Shown here: one piece after another, positions 1 through 9,716 of the stretch
Position numbering within the stretch: position 1 is the first letter of the stretch
Layout: each line of letters begins with the position of its first letter
Assembly: GCA_036939975.1 (NCBI GenBank)
Contig: JALLPB010000150.1
Span: 1-21,710, forward strand
DNA: 21,710 nucleotides
Direction of reading: 5' to 3'
DNA from: Cyclostephanos tholiformis
Taxonomy: Eukaryota > Bacillariophyta > Thalassiosirophyceae > Thalassiosirales > Thalassiosiraceae
Notes under the pieces: model-generated
Seen by the model: the letters and a program-made list of their open reading frames with translations, nothing else
What the model was told of the DNA's origin: nothing
Databases searched by the model: none
Made by a program: the position numbers and the translations under genes

Positions 1-434
1 GTGTCACAAAATACCAAATCACTTAAACACATATTTCAACCTTAAATATGTGTCATCCCCCTTTTGAATTTGCTAGAGGAGAGTGGCGTCATTGGCTTGT
101 ATTCCCTCAACTCCAATATTGTGAACGAATTGAAAAATTAGGTATGCTTGGCAGTGTTACTTCACGATACCCCTAGCTAGGTAATCCTACTTACGTACTT
201 AACCGTCGTCTACCTTACTCTACCACCTACTATTAGGCTAGGTACTTTTATCCGTCGGGATCATAAAGTACCTACCTAGGTAGTGAGGGTACAATGTAAA
301 ACATCATTGCTCTGGCTCTCCCGCAACCGACAGAGATGGTCGTTGTTGTCGACCATGCAACGCATCGCCCTAACTGAGCAAGGAGTGCGCATACTCTAAG
401 CGAGAAACGTGGGCAGCTGTGATCTACCGATAGG
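1..434 (+). promoter_or_regulatory. Upstream region and leader of the MRH-EDEM gene
   Basis: No gene is visible here. The stretch has a perfect 10-bp inverted repeat with a 7-nt loop (27-36 and 44-53). It also has a cluster of TAGGTAC/GTACCTA-type strings between about 171 and 283, including the perfect 12-bp palindrome CTACCTAGGTAG at 272-283. Two short upstream ORFs lie close to the gene start: 336-377 (14 codons including stop) and 355-399 (15 codons including stop). Whether they are transcribed depends on an unknown start site. An in-frame TGA at 417-419 separates the leader from the chosen ATG at 435. Promoter function is inferred from position only. Confidence 0.4.
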
Positions 435-3400
435 ATGAATACGATCTCGCTAAAGAGAATAAAAGAATATTCTCATTCATTACGTTTCCTGGCTGCAGTG
501 GCAGTGTTGTTTTGCTGCTGCCCCAGAAAGTTGACAAAGGCATATGCATCGGATGAAATTTCGAAGGGCAGAGGTTATGGCGCTTTTCAGATCGCCGACT
601 TATTCTCCTCGATTCTGGGGGACAATTCCAAAAATGTTGACGCGGACACCATAAACTCAGAACAATCGGCGGGTACCCTTAAGCTGTCGGCGAAACAGAT
701 TATTTCCTCCATTTTCGAACGTTTCCAAAAGACCCAGAAGGGGACACATCCTCCCATCGAAGATACAAGCACCCGCAGGAAAAATTCCAATAGACGAAAC
801 AAGCTCTATCTCAGGTCGGTTCACGCGCATTATACACGGCTCGTAAACGAGTATGTCAGAAATTCATCGTCGCCTCTCGTCGACGCTGCCTCGTTCGACG
901 ACGCCATCGCATATTACAATGGTGGGATGGACGAAGCATTCGATGCAAGAGAAATGGTGAATAGCGAAGAAAGTATCTTCTCGCGTTTTTCTCATTGGAC
1001 TTACATATTGCATCCTAAGTCATCGATATCGCAATTACACCTGTCGCCGTCCGCAATTACAAACGACGGAAACGCCGCGTGCTGTAGTTTCGCTGCATCA
1101 AAAGTTTTAAAGCTACCAGCAAGCTCCATCTTTTATGACAGCGTGCAATTTGTTATGACGTCAAAGGTGCATTTAGGTGGCTATCTGCGTCCTGGGACGC
1201 CTGATTATAAATCGCTCATCAGTGCTAGGTGGGGCCCCGAAGAAACTAAGGCGCCAAATCCACCTGGCTTGGTTGAATATTACATTGATGGAGACATCTG
1301 CTTTGGCGATGAGTCAAGAAAACGTCAAAGCAAGGTGGTCTATGATCTTGAATGCTGCGAGCTCAGACAGAGCACTGTAATGGAAGCATTCTTTCAAAAC
1401 GATGGAAAGATATTGATTCAATCAGCAGAAGAGCCAGAGCCTTGTCGATATGAATTGAGAGCATGCAAATTATGCCCCGTCGATGAAAAGAGAAAAAACG
1501 GGGTAACATCTGAACTCGAATCATCCTCATCAGTTGATCCAACTGCCTTAAGCCATCTTCTTCAAACTTTTCTCCAGAGGAAGCCTGGAGACGCGTTCCC
1601 TCCGATGCCACCTTCTCAGATTGAGGCGAATAAAATGCTTCTACACTCCATGTTTACTCACGCGTACGACTCATACTTTTACAATGCGTTTCCGGCTTCT
1701 GAGTTGAAGCCTCTTACGTGCCAGCCCGGAATCTTTAACTTGGTGAGAATACCCGCTCTCACATTAATCGACACTTTAGACACTCTGATCATAATAGGAA
1801 ATTACACGGAATTCGCACGAAGCGTGGAGCGGCTCCGGTACTTGGACAAGATAATGAAAAGGTCATATCAGTTTTCTCAACGAGAGTCAAATGGCGACGA
1901 AAACGAAAGAGGGTCAGAAGAAGGTGGACTATTTTCTATCGATCAGAATGTAAGCCTATTTGAAACCACAATTCGCGTGTTGGGAGGTCTACTGAGTGCA
2001 CATCAGATGGCTATAGCCTTTATGTCGAACCTTGTGGTAAAGTCGGACGTATGGGATGCGTCTGGAGATATTTTAAACTCCGTCGTCAGCGATGTTCCTG
2101 CGTTCGAAAAATCTGAGAATGATATAACAGGTGGCAGATCCACTGTTGATACGGCCCGCGAAGGTTTATGGGCAAACGATGATAATGATAATCATTCATT
2201 TCTATGGGAGTCTTTTCGTATTCCGACTGCAGAGTTTGGCACAAGGAAAGAAAAAAATGAGGAATTTTCGTCTGACCCAATCAGTGACCTTGCTGTAACT
2301 TGGGAATATGATGGCTTTCTCCTCGAGCTAGCGCACGACATTGGGAAAAGACTTCTAGTTGCATTCGATACCGAAACAGGAGTGAGTCAAGATCATTGTC
2401 CTCGTTGCTATTTCAATACTCTTAATTTACTTACAAACTCGTGTTGTTGAACCACAGATTCCATATGGTACTGTAAATTTGCTTCACGGAATACCGGAAG
2501 GTGAAACGACTGGTGAGTTCGTTGCGATTTTTTTCTATAAAAGTATGTCTATCTCCTTTTACAATCACCTTAACGCCACATCGCACTATCCGGATCATGC
2601 AAGATATAAAGCTGAATTAACTCAAACTCAGTCCTCTCACATAATTATTTAATCTTATTTTTGTTTGTGCCAAAGTTGCCTCACTTGCGGGCGCAGGGAC
2701 TCTTTCGCTGGAGTTCGAGCTGCTGTCGCGTCTCACAGGTGACCTGTCGTTTGGAAAAGCCGCAAAGTTGGCTACGCGTGCTCTCTGGATACGAGGTTCG
2801 CCAGATTTGAATTTGTTTGGAAAGCATATTGATACAGAAAGTGGGCGATGGATAGAACACCTCAGGTATGTACGGCGCGGCTCCGAATTGCAGCGGCAAC
2901 TATGGCCTCGAGAACGTTCGATGCATGTTAAACTTACGCTATTCTCTACTTTTTCGCTTTCCTCTGACGGTCCTTCCGCACAATTGCTGTGACTTCAGTG
3001 GAGTAGGAAGTAACTCTGATTCATTTTATGAGTACCTTATCAAACACTACTTGCTTTTTCCAGATGATTCGGATTGGTGGAACATGTTTGTGGTTGCTTA
3101 CAGTGGCGTTCATGACAATTCTCGGTTGGAGGAATGGTATGTGGATGTTGATATGGGCGTTGGACTTATGGGCTACATTAATCAGGTGTTCGAGAGTTTG
3201 ATGGCATTTTACCCTGGAATGCAGATTTTATTAGGAGAACTCGTTCCGGCCGCGAAATCGTTGAACAGCTTTTTTTTGGTGAGAGAGTTCTTGGGGCTAT
3301 TGCCAGAGCGTTTTGATTTCGTAAATTGGAGGAGCGCTGGCAATGGCGCCGGGGATGTTCATCCTTTGCGTCCTGAGCTGCTAGAGAGTAACTACTTTTT

Positions 3401-5747
3401 TCATCTTGCATCTATTGGGCTGCACGGCTCCAAGCGTGGCCCATCATCTCATGACTCATCTCATCATACGTCGAGCTGGCTATGGGCGGCTGATTTTGCG
3501 CTAAATGGTGATATTTTCTTGCTTTACCACGTATTCCCGTCACAAAACAATCGACATTTTTTCTTATAACCTTTGTTGCTTTTCACCGGCCACTCGTTGC
3601 GCCAGCTATCAATGATCTTTCATTGGTTCCGTGTGGTTTTGCAACCGTTGCAAAACTAGGGCCATTTACCACAGGAGATTTTAATATTAGGGACAATTGT
3701 AGCGACCAGACCGAGCAAAAACACTACAAACCTCAGCATCTCAATGAAATGCCATCCTATTTTTTGTCCGAAACGATTAAATACCTCTATTTAACGTTTG
3801 ATGCCGACAAGAACATTCTCCACAACGACGATGTGCGAGATTGGATCTTCACCACAGAGGCACACCCGATTCATTATGTTCCGGTACCACAGTCAACCGC
3901 ACACGATGACGATCGATTGAATATGCAACTTCAACGAGTTCGGTCCCTTTTGAAACGTCGAATTTTCGATTCGCCTCTACCAAATGAAGGGGAACCCAAT
4001 AGTAGTGCAGATGCTGCCCCAGATAAATTTGAGCAAGAAAGGTGGACCCCCTTGACACCTGAGTCTAGCTTTGTTTTGAGTATACAATATGTTGATAACA
4101 TGATCTTAACGAGCAAGCAACCCGGCGAAACTCACAACTTTGACTCGGGACCTCCTTTCAGACGGCATGTGGCTGAAATATCACCACATGGGATCTTTGC
4201 ATCGGAAATCAATCAAGCTCACTATGAATATGATGATCGAGGAAAAGGAAATGGAAAGATGTTGTCAAAGCGATGTCCAAATTTCCATCATCCTGATCTC
4301 CAGTGGACACATGCTCTTCATGGTGACGCACTAGAATATAACGCGGTGCACTCAGTGTCCTGGGAATCCTCAGCTTCAAAACATGACACAGATGAACGAA
4401 TGTTGACTGCTTTGGCATCGGCGTGTTTCTATGGCACCAATTTTTATGCCGACGGGATAGTGGAGGACAAGAATACGAGATGTCTCACTGGAGATGCCCC
4501 AAAGTACACAACAAACACCAATTCACAAAGCAGGAATAAAAATAGGTCGCAAACCTCGGCTGATCAGATTCCTGGTGCAATTCGCTATGACATGGGGGGG
4601 AAGCTGGGATATTTCGATGTTAGTTCATTTCCTGGTGGCAATGGCTTCATTGTGAGGCATGTTGAGTCGCAAGAACTTGTACAGGTATCCATATTTCGAA
4701 ACGACACAAATTTGCATCCAAGTGAAGATGAGGAAACAGTTGTTATGGTTATCCTAACCACACCCCCATCTGCTAAAGACGTTCATGCCGGGGTTATGAA
4801 TTTACAAAGTCCACATTTACCTCCGAGAGCCGTATTTTCGTGGAAGTCATTGAGAGTTAACAGGGGAAGGCTCTTCTTGCGAAAAGATCTGCCTGAAGAC
4901 AATCCTGAATCTGAGCTTGCGCACGATAATTTTCGACGACATGTAGTAGGTGCGTCTGTATGTTTTGTTATCTTTGACGAACAACCACGAACTTTATCTG
5001 GTTGCTGATCTTCGATCTTGATCGCTCGCTGCATGCGCATTGATAGTGGCTGACATGAAAAACAATTCATTCAGATGCGAAGTTGCCATTACTATGAAAA
5101 CGAACAAGGAAGTAGAGATAGGTGGTGAAGGAGACATTGTTATACGAAAATTTCCCTGTTCTCCAGCCTTTTTTGGGAAAACTCGCATATCCTATTTGAG
5201 AACAAATGGAGAGGGAACCGCCAAAGGACTTCTTGTTCCGCCTCCACTAGGTGATGAATATGGATGTAATCAATTTGACTTGACTCTATTGGATAAGGAA
5301 ATCTGCCAAATTAACGACGAGCCCGTTGACGGTGAAAGAGATATTGTGCAGATAATACGCCGTGGCGAGTGCACATTCATGAGCAAAGCATTAAATTATC
5401 CTCTCGCAGAAGGAATCCTAGTGATAAATACTTTTGGTACTGATGAACTCTTCGCCATGGCTGGTGACAGGCAACCGATGGGCGGGGAAGGCGATGATTT
5501 ACCTATGTCTGTCTTGGTATCGGGGGATGATGGCGAATCAATTTTGGAACTAATTGCCGAAGAGCGATCAAAAGGAAATGTTCTGAATGCCCATATTCTT
5601 ATGACGAAAGATGATGGTGGACTGAGATTCCCTTACGTCAATAGTTCTAGTGATGGACTCCACGTGCATGCAAAGAATGGTTGGGGTGTTAAGATGCTAC
5701 CGCATGAGAGCCAAAATGGATGGCAACTCTTCTTAATGACGCATTAA
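435..5747 (+). CDS. EDEM-type alpha-mannosidase-like protein (GH47) with N-terminal MRH lectin domain and C-terminal PA domain
   Basis: Six exons were deduced: 435-2381, 2458-2512, 2676-2865, 2999-3507, 3606-4949 and 5047-5747. All have GT-AG borders and matching phases, giving 1581 residues. EDEM/Htm1 proteins trim mannose from N-glycans of misfolded glycoproteins in the ER and so mark them for degradation. A hydrophobic stretch at residues 17-29 fits a signal peptide. Residues 185-350 look like an MRH lectin domain (separate entry). GH47 spans about 405-990: AYDSYFYNAFPA near 410, the FETTIR motif with E510, DSFYEYL with D738 and E742, RPELLES with E857, SETIKYLYL, and FTTEAHP at 982-988, whose Thr normally binds calcium. 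The catalytic acids expected in GH47 are therefore present. A low-complexity insertion occupies about 530-615. A PA domain spans about 1409-1520. No KDEL-like ending is seen, so ER retention is unexplained. The start is the first ATG after an in-frame stop. The EDEM assignment is firm; enzyme activity is inferred. Confidence 0.93.
987..1484 (+). other. MRH (OS-9/Yos9-like) lectin domain within the EDEM-type protein
   Basis: Residues 185-350 show the pattern of mannose-6-phosphate receptor homology domains. WTY at 188-190 is followed ten residues later by Q200-L-H202, the same spacing as the Trp and Gln of OS-9. Next come LGGY (247-250), Y-x-D-G-D-I-C ending at C289, R297 in RQSKVV, C307/C308, then E333-P-E-P-C337-R-Y339 and a final L-C347-P. 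Q200, R297, E333 and Y339 match the four sugar-contacting residues (Gln, Arg, Glu, Tyr) of the family, and the six-residue Glu-to-Tyr spacing is also kept. The first Trp of the OS-9 double-Trp motif is His187 here, and the Cys that follows it in OS-9 is His193. Binding of trimmed mannose glycans is inferred from these residues. A structural or profile match has not been run. Confidence 0.8.
1647..3874 (+). other. GH47 mannosidase domain region (interrupted by four introns)
   Basis: The domain runs from the end of exon 1 to the first part of exon 5 (residues about 405-990). The exon joins are supported by continuous family motifs: FDTETG joins IPYGTVNLLHG (intron 2382-2457), GETT joins VASLAGAGTLSLEFELLSRL (intron 2513-2675), RWIEHL joins SGVGSNSDSFYEYL (intron 2866-2998), and WAADFALN joins AINDLSLVP (intron 3508-3605). 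An insertion of roughly 70 residues rich in Asp, Asn, Glu and Ser sits between the segment ending HQMAIAF and the segment starting WEYDGFLLELA. These two segments are close together in typical EDEM proteins. The insertion probably forms a surface loop. Confidence 0.92.
5226..5561 (+). other. PA (protease-associated) domain of the EDEM-type protein
   Basis: In residues about 1409-1520 the sequence shows the PA-domain layout. A Cys after GDEYG is followed by an acidic and polar segment, then DIVQIIRRGECTFMSKALN (the I-x-R-G-x-C-x-F-x-x-K pattern), a following segment with AEGILVIN, and a hydrophobic strand PMSVLVS. EDEM3-type proteins of animals and EDEM homologues of several protists carry a PA domain after GH47. 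Its role is not settled; substrate or partner binding is the usual suggestion. The domain lies wholly in exon 6 (5047-5747). The join to exon 5 (intron 4950-5046) gives HVVVADMKNN across the splice. Confidence 0.85.
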
Positions 5748-6564
5748 GCTATGAAATCCTCGGACCACGATGCGTATTTTAGATCGCCCTCGATTGTCTC
5801 GATCGGCGGTAGTAGTAGCGGCGACGACGAGGCGTCCGTTTCGGATTCTCCTCTTCATGAAACACTAAGTAAAGTGAACCCACCGCTGCCCTCTCGGCGC
5901 CGAAGGCAGATGGACGCAGGCGGGGGAGGGGCGGCATAATCGGCCCTGTAATAATTTAACCTATTCTTAATTATTCTTGAATATGAATCATTTGGGCGAA
6001 AAAGTACCATAGTCAATGCGCCTCGCCACGAGATGAAAGTCCATCGTCTGGGAATGGTATAGTACTTATTCGGTAGGTAAATCCTTTCTCCTATCAGTGT
6101 AGCCTGTTTTTTGTTTTGGAATCTACATCATCGTTTTGACTGCGGCACGAAGGATTGTTCAGCTGAACATGTCCATTGTTATCGGCTAATGGGTAGCAGA
6201 GTTCTTGCCCCAACAAGAGAGCCATCGCGTCAAACATCCCGCTCGAGGACACTTAATAAAAAAACTACGTTTCGAAGCCACATCATAATCAACGCTCGGG
6301 GTCTAAATTATTTCCCCTTGACTTTCACTGCCTAGGCCATCCGTCAGAATAGTCTCAGGGTTTATTTCTCCGCCTTCCCCCCTCTCTTTTAGTTGCCGTT
6401 GCCACGACCAACAAACCCATCTACTTTTGCGTCTCTTTCTTGAATCAGAGTCAAAACACCAGTTGCGGATATCTCCAAAATCTATACCAGTGAAGCTCAT
6501 TTTTTCGGGTTGAATATTGCCAAGACGATATCATAATGAAGAACAAGGGAATATTTGAATCGTA
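5748..6564. other. Intergenic region: 3' end of the EDEM-type gene and leader of the PHD gene
   Basis: After the TAA at 5745-5747 the same frame stays open to a TAA at 5937-5939 (63 codons, starting GCT ATG). It encodes a Ser/Asp-rich, then Arg-rich, then Gly-rich tail with no recognisable domain. This may be part of an alternative C-terminus (see findings) or simply 3' UTR. Further on there is GTACC near 6005 and AGTACTTATT-CGGTAGGTAA at 6061-6080. Just before the next gene there is a 10-codon upstream ORF at 6536-6565. No RNA gene or other ORF with coding character was seen. Confidence 0.45.
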
Positions 6565-9500
6565 ATGAGCTCCACAGGCATAACAATCCAGAGGCAGAGC
6601 TGTTCATTGGCACCAGATGGAAGCGCCAAAGTGGTGACAACTGAAGCGATGAAAATAATGAAGGTCAGTATAATTTAATTTCCAGTACACAATTGAAATA
6701 AATAGATGATCGTCGTGGAACATCTTTATTAACTTTCTGCGCCTCCTCCTCTACTATTTTTTGAAATATCTAATCAGAGTGATGCGAGGGCGATGCCGCA
6801 GCAAAGCAAAGATCACTCCTCTGATGATCTAATAGGCGATGGCGACAGTAGCGATGCTGCTTCTACACATGCAGAAACGCCCGACCGCGCGCTGCAACAA
6901 CAAATCCAATCTGATGACCTGATTGTTCAGATTCTTGTTCGACTCGACGGCAAGTCATATATCAAAGCGCTTCAGCAGGATGCTAGGGTAAGATCCGTTT
7001 CTTTGGTGCACTAGAAGTCGCACACCTGTTCCAAAGTCCAAACCCTCAACAACTTCTTCTTTACATAAGTCAATCACGGAGAATTTCCTCGCTCCGATTC
7101 ATTTCCCTTGGCATTCAAGGGCGAAACTACCACAGAAAATTGTCAAGACCATACCACGGGATATCGATGACTTGGCGGTTATCACCCATTGTCAGGAAGA
7201 ACTTCACGCGCCCTTCGGTGATTTTGTTGGCCCTTTTGGTTTTGGACGATACGAAAATGGACAATCAAAAGGTAACTACAGCAACACCTTTCTCGCCGAG
7301 TCCGCACACGATTCTATTAGCCAAGGATTTGCCTCTGCGAGACGTTCGCACGATCCTGGTGCGATCGAGCTCAATGTTCGACTTCCATCGTCATCGATCG
7401 CTGCAATAGCAACTAAGTCAGAATGGGCTCAAGGCCAAGCCCCAGATGCAAAACGGAAAGCTGATGTATCAACGCATTCGTCGTTAATGTTATCTCGCTT
7501 GCCATTTAATTGGCGAAAGAAAAGCGTATACCTTCAAACCACTCACCGATATGTAGATCATTCAGCTAGTGCAAAGTCAACTGTAAAATTCAACGACAGC
7601 GACACCGAAATTAGGTCGAGCTCATGTGCGCAAATAGCATTAGCAAAGTCATGTATGAGGAAATGGATGATTTCCATGAAGATTGACGGAGTAAGTAGTA
7701 GAACAACTATATTCCCCTCATCGACTGTGAGGTCGATTGACCCAAACGATGATCAAGTGCTAGAGCATGCAAGGATAGTTATCAGGCCGATGCTCTGCGT
7801 TGCTGTCTTACCACAGTCTGTACAATCTGGGCTGACAGTATCTCTGGAAAAGGCATCAGAAATGGATAATGATGGCTTCGCAAGAAGTCTAGGCTCATAC
7901 GACTGCAGATTTACTGAGGCTCTGTTTAACTACAAGAGAGATGTCTCCAACCGACTCAAACGGATCGAGGTCGGTCGAACTCGACTTGTGTGGTCAAATA
8001 TCCCTGGAGACGAGCCTTTCTTACCATCAACTCGTAACAGGGTGAATTTCAATTCCCTTATCACGGGCCGACGAATCGATGTATCGAAATGCAAGAGACC
8101 GCGTGAGGTCAAAGTTGGAATTCGACTCAATGGACGATTAATAATGGAAAAGGCTGTTGAGGAACTCCCCTCTACCACGAATGGGAATTCCCGCAAGCGA
8201 AAGCATTCATTAAGGCAAGCAGAAATTGAAGTTCCAGTACTGAAGTCAAGTGTGGAACCCCCCGAATCTCGTACAAATGCCGAAATTGACGCAGCACTTT
8301 GCATTTTCGATTATAAATCTTCTGCCAATGGGTCTGTTGTTTATCTTGAGATGGGAAAGGGTGAACTCTTCGACTCATATATTGATAGAAACAATATAAT
8401 TGCAAGCCTTTTGAAGTGCAACCAGAAGAAATCAGCCAAGAAAAAGTTTAATAGGAGCGCTTCAAATGATACCATATCTATTGCAGCTGCACGCATGGCG
8501 TTTGGAGGTGACCCAGTCATCATGAAACCAAATACTCCTCGTATTGCATGTGTGCCGCTTGAGGATGGACTGATGCGGACTTTTTGCTTGAATGCAGGCA
8601 ATATGCCTAGATTATCAGCTCATCTCGTTCTATGCAGTTTGATCGAAGAGGAATCCAAACAAAGGTGCTCAGTTTGCTTTAGTGATGAAGGATCTGGAAA
8701 GGAAGGAGTACAGGAATGTGTCGATTGCCATCTTCTTGCTCATTCCAGTTGTTGTTTTGACAAAGGAAAGTTTTTTTCCAATTTTTCAGAGACTCGGCCT
8801 CTTGATCCTCCTCAAGAGGTGAATTCAGCTTCATATAATACGAATGGCATCCAGGGTGCTACAGAGCGCATCGATGCCCGTGCCGAGCAATGGAAGTGCG
8901 CTGTTTGCTGCCATTACACACAGCCGCCATCACGTTTGTCTCATTCGGAAATGAACACCGTCTCTAACATTTCAAAACAAAACGATGTCGCCAGTAGGAG
9001 CAGCGCCAACATACCTGGTCCTCAATGTTTTCTCTGTCCTCATCAAGGTGGAGCGATGTCTTTGCTTGAATCAAGTCAGGGTTCAGACCGTAAGCATCAG
9101 ACATGGATTCATGAGGTTTGTCGCATTTGGAGTTGTCGAAATGTCTCTGAAATTTTAACGAAGAAAGATGGCTTGTCATTTCTCTCTCGGACTTCCAAAG
9201 GGTCGCCTCTAGTAAACGTTTGCGCCCTGTGCGGAACAGACGGGATGGGTGATGGTGGTCTAACGAAGTGTGCCGCACGTAGTTGTTTAATTGCATTTCA
9301 TCCAATGTGTGCTCTCCTCGCTTCGAAGCTTCTCGAGTCAAATGTTGGTATGAATGGCGACACCGCCAAAGCAAAGTCGGTTCGCAAAACACGTCGCACT
9401 AAGAATACTGAGAGTGATATGAAATCAGATGACAAGAAGAAGATCGCCACAGATCAAAAGCTCAGCTCAGAATACACTCTTCAATTGGTGAAATTAAACA

Positions 9501-9607
9501 TGGCTGAAGGATCAGGCGCAGTCATTCCCGTCGCTTTTTGTGGTATTCACAACCCTCAACGGGACGACTCTTTTTATGGTTGTCTTCCTTGCGGCGTTGC
9601 AATATGA
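6565..9607 (+). CDS. PHD finger plus extended PHD (ePHD) finger protein, probable chromatin reader
   Basis: Three exons were deduced: 6565-6663, 6778-6987 and 7136-9607, with phase-0 introns (donors GTCAGT and GTAAGA), giving 926 residues. Residues from about 613 form a PHD finger: CSVC, then CVDC-HLLA-H-SS-C (the exact C-x2-C-x4-H-x2-C spacing) and WKCAVC. From about 733 to 905 there is an extended PHD finger: CFLC, W-I-H-E-V-C-R-I-W, CALC, C-x4-C, FHPMCA and a final FCGIH. A PHD followed by an ePHD is the arrangement of BRPF, JADE and AF10 proteins, which bind histone H3 tails. The first 600 residues show no domain I recognise. No bromodomain, PWWP or SET domain is present, so the catalytic complex it serves is unknown. 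The first exon is less certain than the rest. An alternative start is the ATG at 6793. Confidence 0.85.
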
Positions 9608-9716
9608 CATAGCCTTGCGGTGTCCAAGCAATAATTGTGAATCAGCGCTTTGACATGTTAAAGTCTCGCTGCACGGAGAAAGTTAGTAATTTTGTCACGA
9701 TTACAATAATTAACAA
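9608..9716. other. Short spacer between convergent genes
   Basis: This 109-bp AT-rich spacer lies between the stop of the PHD protein gene on the plus strand and the stop of the dehydrogenase gene on the minus strand. Both 3' UTRs must therefore be very short or overlap. The AATTAACAATTAATAAAATTT tract near 9706-9726 could serve cleavage and polyadenylation on either strand, but no clear signal can be assigned. Confidence 0.4.
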
